The notes under the pieces: model-generated
Told to the model about the DNA's origin: nothing
Seen by the model: only the letters and a program-made list of their open reading frames with translations
Database searches by the model: none
Origin: Luteibacter sp. dw_328
GTDB lineage: Bacteria; Pseudomonadota; Gammaproteobacteria; Xanthomonadales; Rhodanobacteraceae
Length of the DNA: 64,000 bases
Reading direction: 5' to 3'
Assembly: GCF_018449605.1 (NCBI RefSeq)
Contig: NZ_JAAVUW010000004.1
Location: 474,270 to 538,269 of the forward strand
Part shown: positions 51,072 to 59,029 of the stretch, in pieces
Position numbering within the stretch: the stretch's first letter is position 1
Layout: each line of letters starts with the position of its first letter
Translations under genes and position numbers: made by a program

Positions 51072-51074
51072 GGC
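50988..51074 (+). repeat. Left copy of the duplicated acyl-CoA dehydrogenase 3' end
   Basis: 87 nt matching 52426-52512 with five mismatches, all at third codon positions (50990, 50993, 51002, 51008, 51029). The last 45 nt (51030-51074) are identical in both, and the match breaks at 51075. Reads as attL of an inserted element. Confidence 0.9.
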
Positions 51075-51100
51075 ACGTTTTCGGCAAGATAAAGAGAAAG

Positions 51101-51127
51101 GCCTCGAAGCGTTCGGGGCTTTTTTTT
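51101..51127 (+). terminator. Terminator after acyl-CoA dehydrogenase
   Basis: GCCTCGAA (51101-51108), loop GCG, TTCGGGGC (51112-51119, one G:T pair), then T8. Confidence 0.85.
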
Positions 51128-51280
51128 GATGCTGCGCAGATTTCTATAGCGAGTTCCTAAGTATTTGCGATGTCTTTCGCATTTATTCCATCGCAAGATC
51201 TTGCCAGATTGACGATTATCTCTGTAGCTGGGAAGACTCGGTTGAAGAAGGGTCGACAGTCTGCAACAGGGGCACACAGG

Positions 51281-52111
51281 ATGTGGTTCAAATCGAGTAT
51301 CGGTCTACTTGCAAGACGGCGGACCAGCGTTTTGTGTTCGGCTATTTCGGTGCTTCTGTGCCTTGTGGCTCCAGTGGCTCATTCGGCATGCCACTCCTTT
51401 ACGGCGATTGACGTTCCTGCAAGCAAGCCCGTTGTGTATCAAGGCTCCGTCGGCGATCAGAAGGTTCGTATAGCACTTTGGGTCAGTGGCGGCAGACGAG
51501 CAGAAGGTTTCGGCGGCTACGCAGCCAGCGAAGACCAGGTTGGCCTGGATGGCACCTTCGCGAAGGATGACGACTCACTCGTCCTGAGGGAAACCGACTC
51601 AGCGGGGAAAAGTGAAGGCACATTCAAACTGAAGTTCGACGTTCCTGTTGGCCTCTACGACGACGGTCGTGACCTCGCGGCGTACGACTGCTCGTACCTC
51701 GTCGGTACATGGGTGGGCAGGGGTGATCGAAACCCTCGTGTCGTCATCCTTAACCGGGACGCTCGGCTCAATGAAGCCTATAAGGCCGAGCGGGAACTCA
51801 ACGAGCGTGCGGCATTCCTGATGCAAGCGGCGATTCTACGCGGGCGATCCCAGGATCTGGAGCCTCTTCTTGCGTACCCAGTATCTACGCAAGGAATAAC
51901 CCGAGGTGGTCAATCGTGGGATGACGCGAGTGACCTCAAGCGTGATTTCAAGGCGCTCGTCTCTGCGAAGAGAGGCGATGCTACCAGCGCTGTAGCTCAT
52001 GCGCTCCTATCCGGTCCCGCAAGCACCTACTTCTGGGATGGTTCTGTGTGTCTGTCGCACGGACGAATCACACAAATTTGTAGGTCAGGCTGCAAGGGCG
52101 GATGCCCGTAA
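51281..52111 (+). CDS. Secreted hypothetical protein, cargo of the insertion (276 aa)
   Basis: Not recognised. N-terminal signal peptide (basic ARRR, hydrophobic SAISVLLCLVAP, cleavage near AHSA, residue 36). Beta-rich middle with GFGGYAASEDQVGLDGTF and AYDCSYLVGTW, then a helical segment (RELNERAAFLMQAAILRG), and a Cys-rich end (CLSHGRITQICRSGCKGGC) that suggests disulfides. ATG 51281 chosen for the signal peptide and an upstream AGGGG; the frame is open to 51170. Could be a periplasmic or secreted factor; no function is claimed. Confidence 0.7.
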   Translation: MWFKSSIGLLARRRTSVLCSAISVLLCLVAPVAHSACHSFTAIDVPASKPVVYQGSVGDQKVRIALWVSGGRRAEGFGGYAASEDQVGLDGTFAKDDDSLVLRETDSAGKSEGTFKLKFDVPVGLYDDGRDLAAYDCSYLVGTWVGRGDRNPRVVILNRDARLNEAYKAERELNERAAFLMQAAILRGRSQDLEPLLAYPVSTQGITRGGQSWDDASDLKRDFKALVSAKRGDATSAVAHALLSGPASTYFWDGSVCLSHGRITQICRSGCKGGCP

Positions 52112-52178
52112 GCTTCAGCAGTATCGTCGCTGACGCTGTCCGGTCGTTGCAGATTGACACCTATATAAGGACGTCTAA

Positions 52179-52334
52179 ATGACCGCGTATAACCTCACTG
52201 TAAGCGACAGCCTCTCGGGAACCCAGCAAGGTGTAACCAATGTGGGTTGGCATCAGAGCTCAGGTGACGCTGCCATAACGTCATACACCTACGATCTGTG
52301 CAACTTGATTTGGTCAGTCGAGACTAGGTCGTAG
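52179..52334 (+). CDS. Possible small protein (51 aa)
   Basis: ATG 52179 preceded by TATAAGGACG, a good ribosome-binding site; reads MTAYNLTVSDSLSGT and ends at TAG 52332-52334. No family recognised. It may be a 3'-truncated gene. Supported only by the ribosome-binding site and its place 67 nt after the secreted protein gene. The following ~90 nt to 52425 hold nothing recognisable. Confidence 0.35.
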   Translation: MTAYNLTVSDSLSGTQQGVTNVGWHQSSGDAAITSYTYDLCNLIWSVETRS

Positions 52335-52425
52335 GCGGGGAATAGGTCTAAAGAACCGTACACTCTAGAGTTAGAGCCGAGGGTCGTGGACGGGCACGCG
52401 ACTGTAGGTATCGGCAACGATCTTA

Positions 52426-52512
52426 GATGCGAAGATCACGGAGATATACGAGGGTACGAGCGAGATTCAGCGTCTGGTGATTGCGCGTGCGGAGACGGGG
52501 TTGCGCTGAGGC
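52426..52512 (+). repeat. Right copy of the duplicated acyl-CoA dehydrogenase 3' end
   Basis: See 50988-51074. It encodes in the old frame the same residues (DAKITEIYEGTSEIQRL and on to the stop) but has no gene upstream. Confidence 0.9.
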
Positions 52513-52541
52513 GCGTCTAGCTACCTCTGGCTAATCACACG

Positions 52542-52570
52542 AAAACCCCGGCATTGCCGGGGTTTTTTTT
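52542..52570. terminator. Intrinsic terminator behind the right copy
   Basis: AAAACCCCGGC, loop ATT, GCCGGGGTTTTTTTT. Probably the original acyl-CoA dehydrogenase terminator; the A-tract also serves the antitoxin gene on the minus strand. Confidence 0.85.
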
Positions 52571-52575
52571 GTGGA

Positions 52576-52986
52576 TTAAGCGGCGGCGAAGGCGAGTTTC
52601 CGGGCTTCCGGCATGAGCGCTTCGAGACTGGGACCGTTGCCGGTTATCAGCGTCAGCGCATAGGGTGCCATCTCAGGCATGTCGCTCAAGTTGATGTAGT
52701 TATCTTCCATGGCGGCGACTCTTGCGATCAATGTCGGAAGCAGGCGTTCAATGCTGTCGAATGGGCCGCCGGCGTGCTCACGATCTCGTGCTTCAGCCAT
52801 CAGGCGTCCCAACAAGTTGCCAGGTCCCAGCCTCATCCAGAGGGCGTCCGGAGGGGTTTCGGGAATGTCGCTGCAGTCAATGGCGCGGCCATCGAGTGCT
52901 TTGAGTTCAGCAATTTGCTCCGGTGTGGGCGGTGCGTCAGGATCGAACGTGTAGGTAACGATCGTTCCAGTATCTAATGAATTCAT
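52576..52986 (-). CDS. BrnA-like antitoxin with duplicated DIPE motif
   Basis: 136 residues directly downstream of and overlapping brnT by 50 nt. The N-terminal half (DPDAPPTPEQIAELKALDG, then IDCSDIPETPPDALW) resembles the start of BrnA antitoxins, which end that segment in D-I-P-E. The usual C-terminal ribbon-helix-helix (RLDxDVLxWF-type) is absent. Instead a second copy follows: residues 36-68 (IDCSDIPE...LMAEARD) and 98-130 (INLSDMPE...LMPEARK) align. A Walker, HTH or TM feature is not seen. Proposed antitoxin by position and partial similarity. Confidence 0.6.
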   Translation of the reverse strand: MNSLDTGTIVTYTFDPDAPPTPEQIAELKALDGRAIDCSDIPETPPDALWMRLGPGNLLGRLMAEARDREHAGGPFDSIERLLPTLIARVAAMEDNYINLSDMPEMAPYALTLITGNGPSLEALMPEARKLAFAAA

Positions 52987-53230
52987 GGCGGATAGCCTCT
53001 CGGGCAGAAATAAGACGTATGTTCTGACCGCGCCAGGTATATACGACGAACAGTAGTTTCCCCGGGGTCAGGGCGGCGATGTGAAGTCGTTCTTCGCCAT
53101 TGAGTTCGCAGTGGCGAAGAACGGTGTAGTAGGGGTCAGAGAACGCCAGGCAGGCGGTTTCAAAGGAAACGCCGTGTTTGGATTTATTCGAACGAGCTTT
53201 TGCCTCGTGCCACTCTAAGCTCAGGGCCAT
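52937..53230 (-). CDS. brnT: BrnT-family toxin
   Basis: 97 residues. WHEAKARSNKSKHGVSFETACLAFSDP and LFVVYTWRGQNIRLISAREAIRHE match BrnT, a RelE-fold ribonuclease toxin. First gene of a minus-strand pair; the usual order is toxin then antitoxin, as here. The last ~16 residues (YWNDRYLHVRS) overlap the partner's start. Expected to be neutralised and autorepressed by its partner, but the partner lacks the usual DNA-binding part. Confidence 0.85.
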   Translation of the reverse strand: MALSLEWHEAKARSNKSKHGVSFETACLAFSDPYYTVLRHCELNGEERLHIAALTPGKLLFVVYTWRGQNIRLISAREAIRHEFIRYWNDRYLHVRS

Positions 53231-53425
53231 GGCTGACCCCGCACGAACATGGAACTACGTTCGATGGGTTTGTGGGAATAGAAGGATTCTGAATTTTCTT
53301 CCACGGTGGGATCCGTTCATTCGGATCACCAAGGGTCGATTTAGTCGCTCGTGCGTTATGTCGGGCGGAAGAGGTGGGGAGGGTAGGTGGCTTCTTTTGA
53401 GTTGTGAGGGGCCGGGGCGGAGAGC

Positions 53426-53449
53426 ATCGCCGATGAATCGGCTCCTACA
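53426..53449. repeat. Single REP-like unit
   Basis: GCCGATGAATCGGC core with CTCCTACA tail, in the 289-nt gap between the toxin gene and the RND operon. The rest of the gap (53231-53425) shows no gene. Confidence 0.85.
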
Positions 53450-53473
53450 ACAAGCAAAAAAAACGAGCAAAAA

Positions 53474-53500
53474 AGAAGCCCGGCTTTCGCCGGGCTCTTT
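53474..53500 (-). terminator. Terminator of the RND operon
   Basis: AGCCCGGC (53477-53484), loop TTTC, GCCGGGCT (53489-53496). On the minus strand it is followed by TTCTTTTTTGC, just past the pump's stop codon. Confidence 0.85.
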
Positions 53501-53519
53501 CGTTCTCGATGTAACGTTT

Positions 53520-56500
53520 TTACGTTCGATCCGTTCCGCGATGCGAGTCCGAATCGAAGGCCCTCACATCACCGACGTTCGGCGCGTGCGGCTCGAGGTT
53601 GGTCGGACCACCATCGTGCGGACCGTTGCCACCACCGCCGTGCGGATCGTTGTCGTCATCGTGACCGACGTGCGGCATCGTGTGCGAGACCTCGTCCAGC
53701 TTGTCGCCCAGCATGCGGCGAACGCTGACGTAGAACACCGGAATCAGCAGCAGGCCGAGGAAGGTGGCGAAGAGCATGCCGCCGATGACGCCGGTACCGA
53801 TCGAGTGGCGGGAGTTCGCACCTGCACCCGTGGAGATCACCAGGGGGAACACGCCGAGGATGAAGGCCAGCGAGGTCATCAGGATGGGGCGCAGTCGCAG
53901 GCGGGCTGCCTCGACCACACCGTCGCGCAGGGTCTTGCCTTCCTGCTGCTTCTCCACCGCGAACTCGACGATCAGGATGGCGTTCTTCGCTGCCAGGCCG
54001 ATGACCGTGATCATGCCGATCTTGAAGTAGATATCGTTCGGCAGGCCACGCAGCATCGAGGCGACGACCGTACCGAGGATGCCGAGCGGCACCACCAGCA
54101 GGACGGCGACCGGGATGGACCAGCTCTCGTACAGCGCGGCAAGGCAGAGGAACACGATCACGATCGACAGCGCCAGCAGCATCGTCGACGAGTTGCCGGA
54201 GAGGATTTCCTGGTATGACTGGCCTGTCCAGTCATAACCGAAGCCCTTCGGCAGCTTGTCGTTCACGATGCCTTCGACGACACCCATCGCCTGGCCGGTG
54301 GAGAACCCGGGGGCCTCGTTACCGACGATTTCCACGGCCGAGTAACCGTTGTAGCGGTTGAGCGTCGGTGCGGCCATCGTCCAGTTCGAATGCACCACGG
54401 TAGACAGCGGGATCATCGAGCTGTCGGTAGTGGTGGACGCGCTGGCAACGGAGGAGCCCGTCGTGGCCGATGTCGAGCTAGAGGTAGACGACGCCAGGGT
54501 GCTGGGCGTGAAGATGTGTGCGAAGGCATCCGTACCCATGCGGTACGGCGCATCCGCCTGCAGCATCACGCGCTTCACGCGACCGCCGTACTGGAAGTCG
54601 TTGATGTACACCGGGGCCAGCGTGAGCTGGATCGCGGTATAGATATCGCTGACGTTCAGACCCATGGTCTGGGCCTGGGTGCGGTCCACGTTCAACTGCA
54701 GCAGCGGTGCATCTTCCAGCGTGTTCGGACGGATGCCTACCAGGGCCTTGTTCTGCGCGGAGGCGCCGAGCAGGGCATTGCGGGCCTGGGTCAGTTCCGC
54801 GCGCGACTGGCCGGCACGTGCCTGCAGGTACATGTCGATACCGCCGAACTGCGACAGGCCGCGGATCGTGGGCAGGTTGACCACGAAGATCGTGGCATCA
54901 CGCACGCCCTGCATCTTGCCGTTCAACTGCTGGATGATCTGGGTGGCCGTGTAGTCACGGGTGTCCCAGTCCTTCAACTTGATGAAGGCCATACCGACGT
55001 TTTCACCGGTACCCACGAAGCTGAAGCCGGAGATCGCGAACACGCCCTCGATGGACGGATCCTTGAGAACGATGCCTTTGACGCTGCCCATCACGTGCTC
55101 GGTACGAGCGATGCTCGAACCCGGCGGCAACTGCACGATGGCCAGCGCGTAACCCTGGTCTTCGTCGGGGACGAAGCTGGTCGGCAGCCTGGCGAACAGG
55201 AAGCCGCAGAGTACGGCGATCAGGACGAACACGATCATCCAGCGCGGGGCGTGACGAATCGCGCCGCTGATATGGCCGGAGTAGGTGTGCTGGACCTTGT
55301 CGAACACCTGGTTGAACTTGCGGTAGACGACGTTCTTCCGCTCGCCGTGCGTCGGCTTGAGGATCGTCGCGCAAAGCGCCGGCGTGAACGAGAGGGCGAG
55401 GAAGGCCGAGAAGCCCATCGACACCGCGATCGTCAGTGCGAACTGCTTGTAGATGATGCCCGACGCGCCCGGCTGCAGGGCCGAGGGCACGAACACCGCC
55501 GCCAGCACCACGGTGATCGCCACGATGGCGCCGGTGATCTGGCCCATCGCCTTACGCGTGGCTGCCGGGGGCGACAGCCCTTCTTCCGACATGATGCGTT
55601 CGACGTTCTCGATCACCACGATCGCGTCATCGACCACGATACCGATGGCCAGCACCATGCCGAACAGGGTGAGCTGGTTGATGGTGAAGCCGAGCGGCGA
55701 CAGACCCAGGAAGGTGCCGAGCAGGGCCACCGGGATGACCAGGGTCGGGATGATCGTGGCGCGGAAGTTCTGCAGGAACAGCAGCATCACCAGGAAGACG
55801 AGGATGATCGCCTCGACCAGGGTATGCACCACTTCCGTGATCGAGATCGTCACGAACTGCGTCGTGTCGTACGGGGCGAACCAGGTGACGCCGTCCGGGA
55901 AGCTCTTGGCGAGGTCCGTCATCTTGGCGCGGACGGCGTTGGCGACGTCCAGCGCGTTCGCGCCGGGCAGCAGCTGCACACCGAACGAGCCGGTGGGCGT
56001 GCCGTTCCACTGGGCGTTGAAGCCGTAGGTCTGCGGCCCGAGCTCGACGCGTGCGACGTCCTTGAGGCGGACCACAGTGCCGTCGTTGTTCGCGCGCAGG
56101 ATGATGTTGGAGAACTCTTCCGGCGAGGTGAAGCGGCCTTCCGCGGAGACCGTGGCACTGAAGCCCTGGCCGTTGGTGGCCGGATCGGTACCGATGGAGC
56201 CGGCGGCGAACTGCACGTTCTGCGTGCTGAGCGCGTCACGCAGGTTCGTGGCCGACAGGCCGTAGCCACGCAGCTTGTCCGGGTTGAGCCAGACGCGCAT
56301 GCCGTATTCGGCACCCAGCTGGCGCGTGCTGCCCACGCCGGGGATACGGGCGATCTGGTCGAGCACCTGCGAGGAGACGATGTCGGTCAGTCGGTTACCG
56401 TCGATCGCCGGATTGTTCGAGGTCAGCGCGACGAACATCAGGAAGTCGGGGTTGGACTTGGCCACCACGACGCCCTGCTGGGTCACTTCCGCGGGCAGGC

Positions 56501-56849
56501 GAGGCGTCGCGAGCGACACCTTGTTCTGCACCTGGACCTGGGCGATGTCCGGATCCGTACCGGTCTCGAACGTCAGCGTGACGGTCGCCGTGCCGCTGGA
56601 GCTGGAGGCGGAGCTGAAGTAGAGCAGGTGATCGATACCGGTCAGCTGCTGCTCGATCACCTGCGTCACGGTCTTTTCGGTCGTATCCGCGCTCGCACCG
56701 GGGTAGGTCGCGGTAACGACGACCTGTGGCGGGGCGATGTTCGGGTACGACTCGATACCCATGTTGAGCAGGGAGATCGTGCCGCAAAGGCTGATCAGGA
56801 TCGCCACGACCCACGCGAAGATGGGGCGGTCGATGAAGAAAGTCGGCAT
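53520..56849 (-). CDS. RND multidrug efflux pump (AcrB/MexB-type, HAE1)
   Basis: 1,109 residues. MPTFFIDRPIFAWVVAI start, proton-relay D407-D408 in TM4 (GIVVDDAIVVIENV), FVPDEDQG and SLAFILGVFPLVISTGAG are hallmark HAE1 motifs. Two unusual parts: a ~30-residue Ser/Thr-rich low-complexity insert at ~781-810 (DNA 54420-54509) in the second periplasmic loop, where AcrB has only a short connection, and a ~55-residue His/Asp/Gly-rich cytoplasmic tail (HVGHDDDNDPHGGGGNGPH). Forms a tripartite pump with the adjacent adaptor; no outer-membrane channel gene is here. Confidence 0.93.
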   Translation of the reverse strand: MPTFFIDRPIFAWVVAILISLCGTISLLNMGIESYPNIAPPQVVVTATYPGASADTTEKTVTQVIEQQLTGIDHLLYFSSASSSSGTATVTLTFETGTDPDIAQVQVQNKVSLATPRLPAEVTQQGVVVAKSNPDFLMFVALTSNNPAIDGNRLTDIVSSQVLDQIARIPGVGSTRQLGAEYGMRVWLNPDKLRGYGLSATNLRDALSTQNVQFAAGSIGTDPATNGQGFSATVSAEGRFTSPEEFSNIILRANNDGTVVRLKDVARVELGPQTYGFNAQWNGTPTGSFGVQLLPGANALDVANAVRAKMTDLAKSFPDGVTWFAPYDTTQFVTISITEVVHTLVEAIILVFLVMLLFLQNFRATIIPTLVIPVALLGTFLGLSPLGFTINQLTLFGMVLAIGIVVDDAIVVIENVERIMSEEGLSPPAATRKAMGQITGAIVAITVVLAAVFVPSALQPGASGIIYKQFALTIAVSMGFSAFLALSFTPALCATILKPTHGERKNVVYRKFNQVFDKVQHTYSGHISGAIRHAPRWMIVFVLIAVLCGFLFARLPTSFVPDEDQGYALAIVQLPPGSSIARTEHVMGSVKGIVLKDPSIEGVFAISGFSFVGTGENVGMAFIKLKDWDTRDYTATQIIQQLNGKMQGVRDATIFVVNLPTIRGLSQFGGIDMYLQARAGQSRAELTQARNALLGASAQNKALVGIRPNTLEDAPLLQLNVDRTQAQTMGLNVSDIYTAIQLTLAPVYINDFQYGGRVKRVMLQADAPYRMGTDAFAHIFTPSTLASSTSSSTSATTGSSVASASTTTDSSMIPLSTVVHSNWTMAAPTLNRYNGYSAVEIVGNEAPGFSTGQAMGVVEGIVNDKLPKGFGYDWTGQSYQEILSGNSSTMLLALSIVIVFLCLAALYESWSIPVAVLLVVPLGILGTVVASMLRGLPNDIYFKIGMITVIGLAAKNAILIVEFAVEKQQEGKTLRDGVVEAARLRLRPILMTSLAFILGVFPLVISTGAGANSRHSIGTGVIGGMLFATFLGLLLIPVFYVSVRRMLGDKLDEVSHTMPHVGHDDDNDPHGGGGNGPHDGGPTNLEPHAPNVGDVRAFDSDSHRGTDRT

Positions 56850-56860
56850 GGGTAACTCCC

Positions 56861-58108
56861 TTACTGCTTACCGGCGGGGGCGGCCGACGAGGCTGCCTTT
56901 GCCGGAGCGGGGGCGCCGGGAGCACCGGCGTCCTGCGTGGCCTTGGCCGGGGACGGGTTCACCGGCGCGTTTTCCTTCGCCTTGGCGAGGCCGTCGACGA
57001 TGATCTTGTCGCCCGGCTTGAGGCCACCGGTCACGACCCAGTTCCCGCCACTGATGCGGTCGGCGACGATCGTGCGGCGCACGGCGGCCGACGGGATGGT
57101 CTTCTCTTCGCCCGTCTGCGGATCCTTTGCCTTCGCCTCGCCGACGACCAGCACATAGGCGCTGCCCGGATCGCGCAGCACGGCCGCCTGGGGAACCAGG
57201 TAGACGTTATGCAGGTTGCCCAGGTTGGCCTTGACCGTCACGAACTGGCCTGGGAGCAGGCGTACATCGGGGTTGGCGAGCTGGGCGCGGAGATTCACCG
57301 TGCCGGTCTGCGGGTTCACGGTGGCCGACGAGAAGTCGAGCATGCCCTTCTCGCTGTAGTCCGAGCCGTCCGGTAGCTGGATGCTCACCGTGGACTTGTC
57401 GGTCGGCGACAGCGTGGCGTCTCCCGAGGCGGCAGCGCGACGCATGGTGTCGAGGTCGGTCACCGACATGCTGAAGTTCACGTACAGCTGGTCGATCTGG
57501 TCGACCTGGGTCAGCAGGGTGGTGTCATTCTGGCCGACGAGGGCGCCCTCGGTGACCTGCTGCTGGCCGGCGCGGCCGTCGATCGGTGAGACCACGTCGG
57601 TGAAGCCGAGGTTGATCCGGGCCGACTGGACATTGGCCTCGGCCTGCTTCACGGCGGCATCGGCCGTGCGCTGGGCAGCCTCGGCGTTGTCCAGGTCCTG
57701 CCGGGACACGTAGTTCTTGCCGATAAGGCCGCGGTTGCGGTCAGCGGTGGCCTTGTTGTTGGCCGCCGTCGCTTTCGCCGAGGCCAGCAGGGCGAGCTGC
57801 GAGTTCAGTTCGGCCGTGAGCGGCTGCGGGTCGATCTGGAACAGCTTCTGGCCGGCCTTCACATCCGTGCCTTCGGCATAGAGTCGCTTCAGCAGGATGC
57901 CGGGTACGCGGGCGCGTACGTCGGCAGTCCGCAGGGCCGAGATGCGTCCGACCTGATCCTGGATCAGGGGAACGGTCTGCGGCTGGGCGCTGATGATGCC
58001 GACCGGGGCCGGGGGCGGCGCCGGTGGTGCTTCCTGCTTGTGGCAGGCGGCAAGCGCGGCGGCGAGGCCGAGGGCCAGCAAGGGGGTGCGCAGGGGCAGG
58101 GGATTCAT
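56861..58108 (-). CDS. RND efflux periplasmic adaptor (AcrA/MexA-type lipoprotein)
   Basis: 415 residues. Lipoprotein signal with lipobox LAAC (C22), a beta-barrel/lipoyl region (VRARVPGILLKRLYAEGTDVKAGQKLFQID), a coiled-coil hairpin (residues ~100-170, AKATAANNKATADRNR, NAEAAQRTADAAVKQAEANVQ) and SPIDGRAGQQQVTEGALVG. Pro/Ala-rich tail. Lies 11 nt upstream of the pump gene and overlaps the regulator gene by 4 nt. Confidence 0.94.
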   Translation of the reverse strand: MNPLPLRTPLLALGLAAALAACHKQEAPPAPPPAPVGIISAQPQTVPLIQDQVGRISALRTADVRARVPGILLKRLYAEGTDVKAGQKLFQIDPQPLTAELNSQLALLASAKATAANNKATADRNRGLIGKNYVSRQDLDNAEAAQRTADAAVKQAEANVQSARINLGFTDVVSPIDGRAGQQQVTEGALVGQNDTTLLTQVDQIDQLYVNFSMSVTDLDTMRRAAASGDATLSPTDKSTVSIQLPDGSDYSEKGMLDFSSATVNPQTGTVNLRAQLANPDVRLLPGQFVTVKANLGNLHNVYLVPQAAVLRDPGSAYVLVVGEAKAKDPQTGEEKTIPSAAVRRTIVADRISGGNWVVTGGLKPGDKIIVDGLAKAKENAPVNPSPAKATQDAGAPGAPAPAKAASSAAPAGKQ

Positions 58109-58761
58109 GAGAACTCCGTTCCTATTCCAGGTTTCTTTGTCGTAAGCGCCGTGGCATCCGGGAGGATGTCGTACGCATGCATAAATACAGTTACCGCGTG
58201 TCGCGCCCAGTCGTCCTGTGCCTTTTGTCCCCTCGCATGGATGCCGAAGAGGCGGCGATCCCCTTCGAGCCCGTGAAGCATGGAAAGGAACAGTTCCGCG
58301 GCGACCTCAGGGTCCTCGCGGCGCATCGTTCCATGGTCCATCGCTTCAGCCATGCAACCGGCCAGCCGGGTCGCGACGGTATCGATCGCGGTCCGGAAAA
58401 ACGTTCGCGCCGCGGCCGGGAACCGCGGGGCTTCCGCGATGAGCATCCGGCCCAGCGCCACGTGTACCTGGTCTGTCACGTAGGTCTGGTGCGCCCTGGC
58501 CAGCGCGATGAGCGTGTTGCTCAGGCCGCGACTTTCCGGGGTGAGGGTGGCGTGCAGGGGTAAGACAAGTTGTTCGACGGCAGCGTGGAACAGGGTGTCC
58601 TTATTTTCGAAGTGCGCATACACAGTTTGCTTGGACACGCCCGCCTCGCGTGCCACGGCGCCCATACTGACGCGGTAACCGTCACGCAGGAATAACGCAC
58701 AAGCCGCCTGGAGCACCCGTTGCTGACGATCGGAAGTCGGCCGGGGATCCAGGTTCGCCAT
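58105..58761 (-). CDS. TetR/AcrR-family repressor of the efflux operon
   Basis: 218 residues. TetR_N helix-turn-helix (QRVLQAACALFLRDGYRVSMGAVAREAGVSKQTVYAHFENKDTLFHA) followed by an all-helical ligand-binding domain. First gene of the tetR-adaptor-pump operon; overlaps the adaptor gene by ATGA. Operator candidate at 58774-58791. Confidence 0.93.
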   Translation of the reverse strand: MANLDPRPTSDRQQRVLQAACALFLRDGYRVSMGAVAREAGVSKQTVYAHFENKDTLFHAAVEQLVLPLHATLTPESRGLSNTLIALARAHQTYVTDQVHVALGRMLIAEAPRFPAAARTFFRTAIDTVATRLAGCMAEAMDHGTMRREDPEVAAELFLSMLHGLEGDRRLFGIHARGQKAQDDWARHAVTVFMHAYDILPDATALTTKKPGIGTEFS

Positions 58762-58773
58762 TTCGTATACCTG

Positions 58774-58791
58774 CTGGACTATACCGTCCAG
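58774..58791. promoter_or_regulatory. Operator-like inverted repeat before tetR
   Basis: CTGGAC-TATACC-GTCCAG, a perfect 6-6-6 inverted repeat 13 nt upstream of the TetR start codon. On the minus strand the centre reads GGTATAGT, which could be the -10 box, so binding would block the promoter. Autorepression is inferred. Confidence 0.7.
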
Positions 58792-59029
58792 TTTAGAATC
58801 TCCCTCGGACCACCGTCAACGGTCATGAACAACATTCGCGTGCGAATTGTTGCGTTGCACTCCGGCGCGGGTGGGGAACATGCACGCTTCGCCTCGTGGG
58901 AGGTTGCGCAATATGTCGCGGCGCACTGAAAAAGCGCCAACGACGAGTACGCGATGGTGTGGCTACATGCCATGGGTGAGAGCTATGCTTTGACGGTTTT
59001 CCTCTCTCTCCCCACATCGATATCCGCCC

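Larger units (their letters stand above)
51075..52512. mobile_element. 1.44-kb insertion at the acyl-CoA dehydrogenase 3' end
   Basis: Flanked by the duplicated 3' end (50988-51074 and 52426-52512, offset 1,438). G+C and codon use are lower than the neighbours. Contents: terminator (51101), a secreted 276-aa protein, a 51-aa frame, and ~90 nt without a gene. No integrase. All five differences between the copies are synonymous although the downstream copy is now untranslated, so they arose while the sequence was still part of a gene, probably in another host. Integration with 3'-end replacement is the simplest reading. Confidence 0.75.

Noticed and set aside
54390..56855. 821-codon plus-strand frame opposite the RND pump
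   Set aside because: Shadow of the pump gene; composition is Arg/Asp/His-rich low-information sequence.
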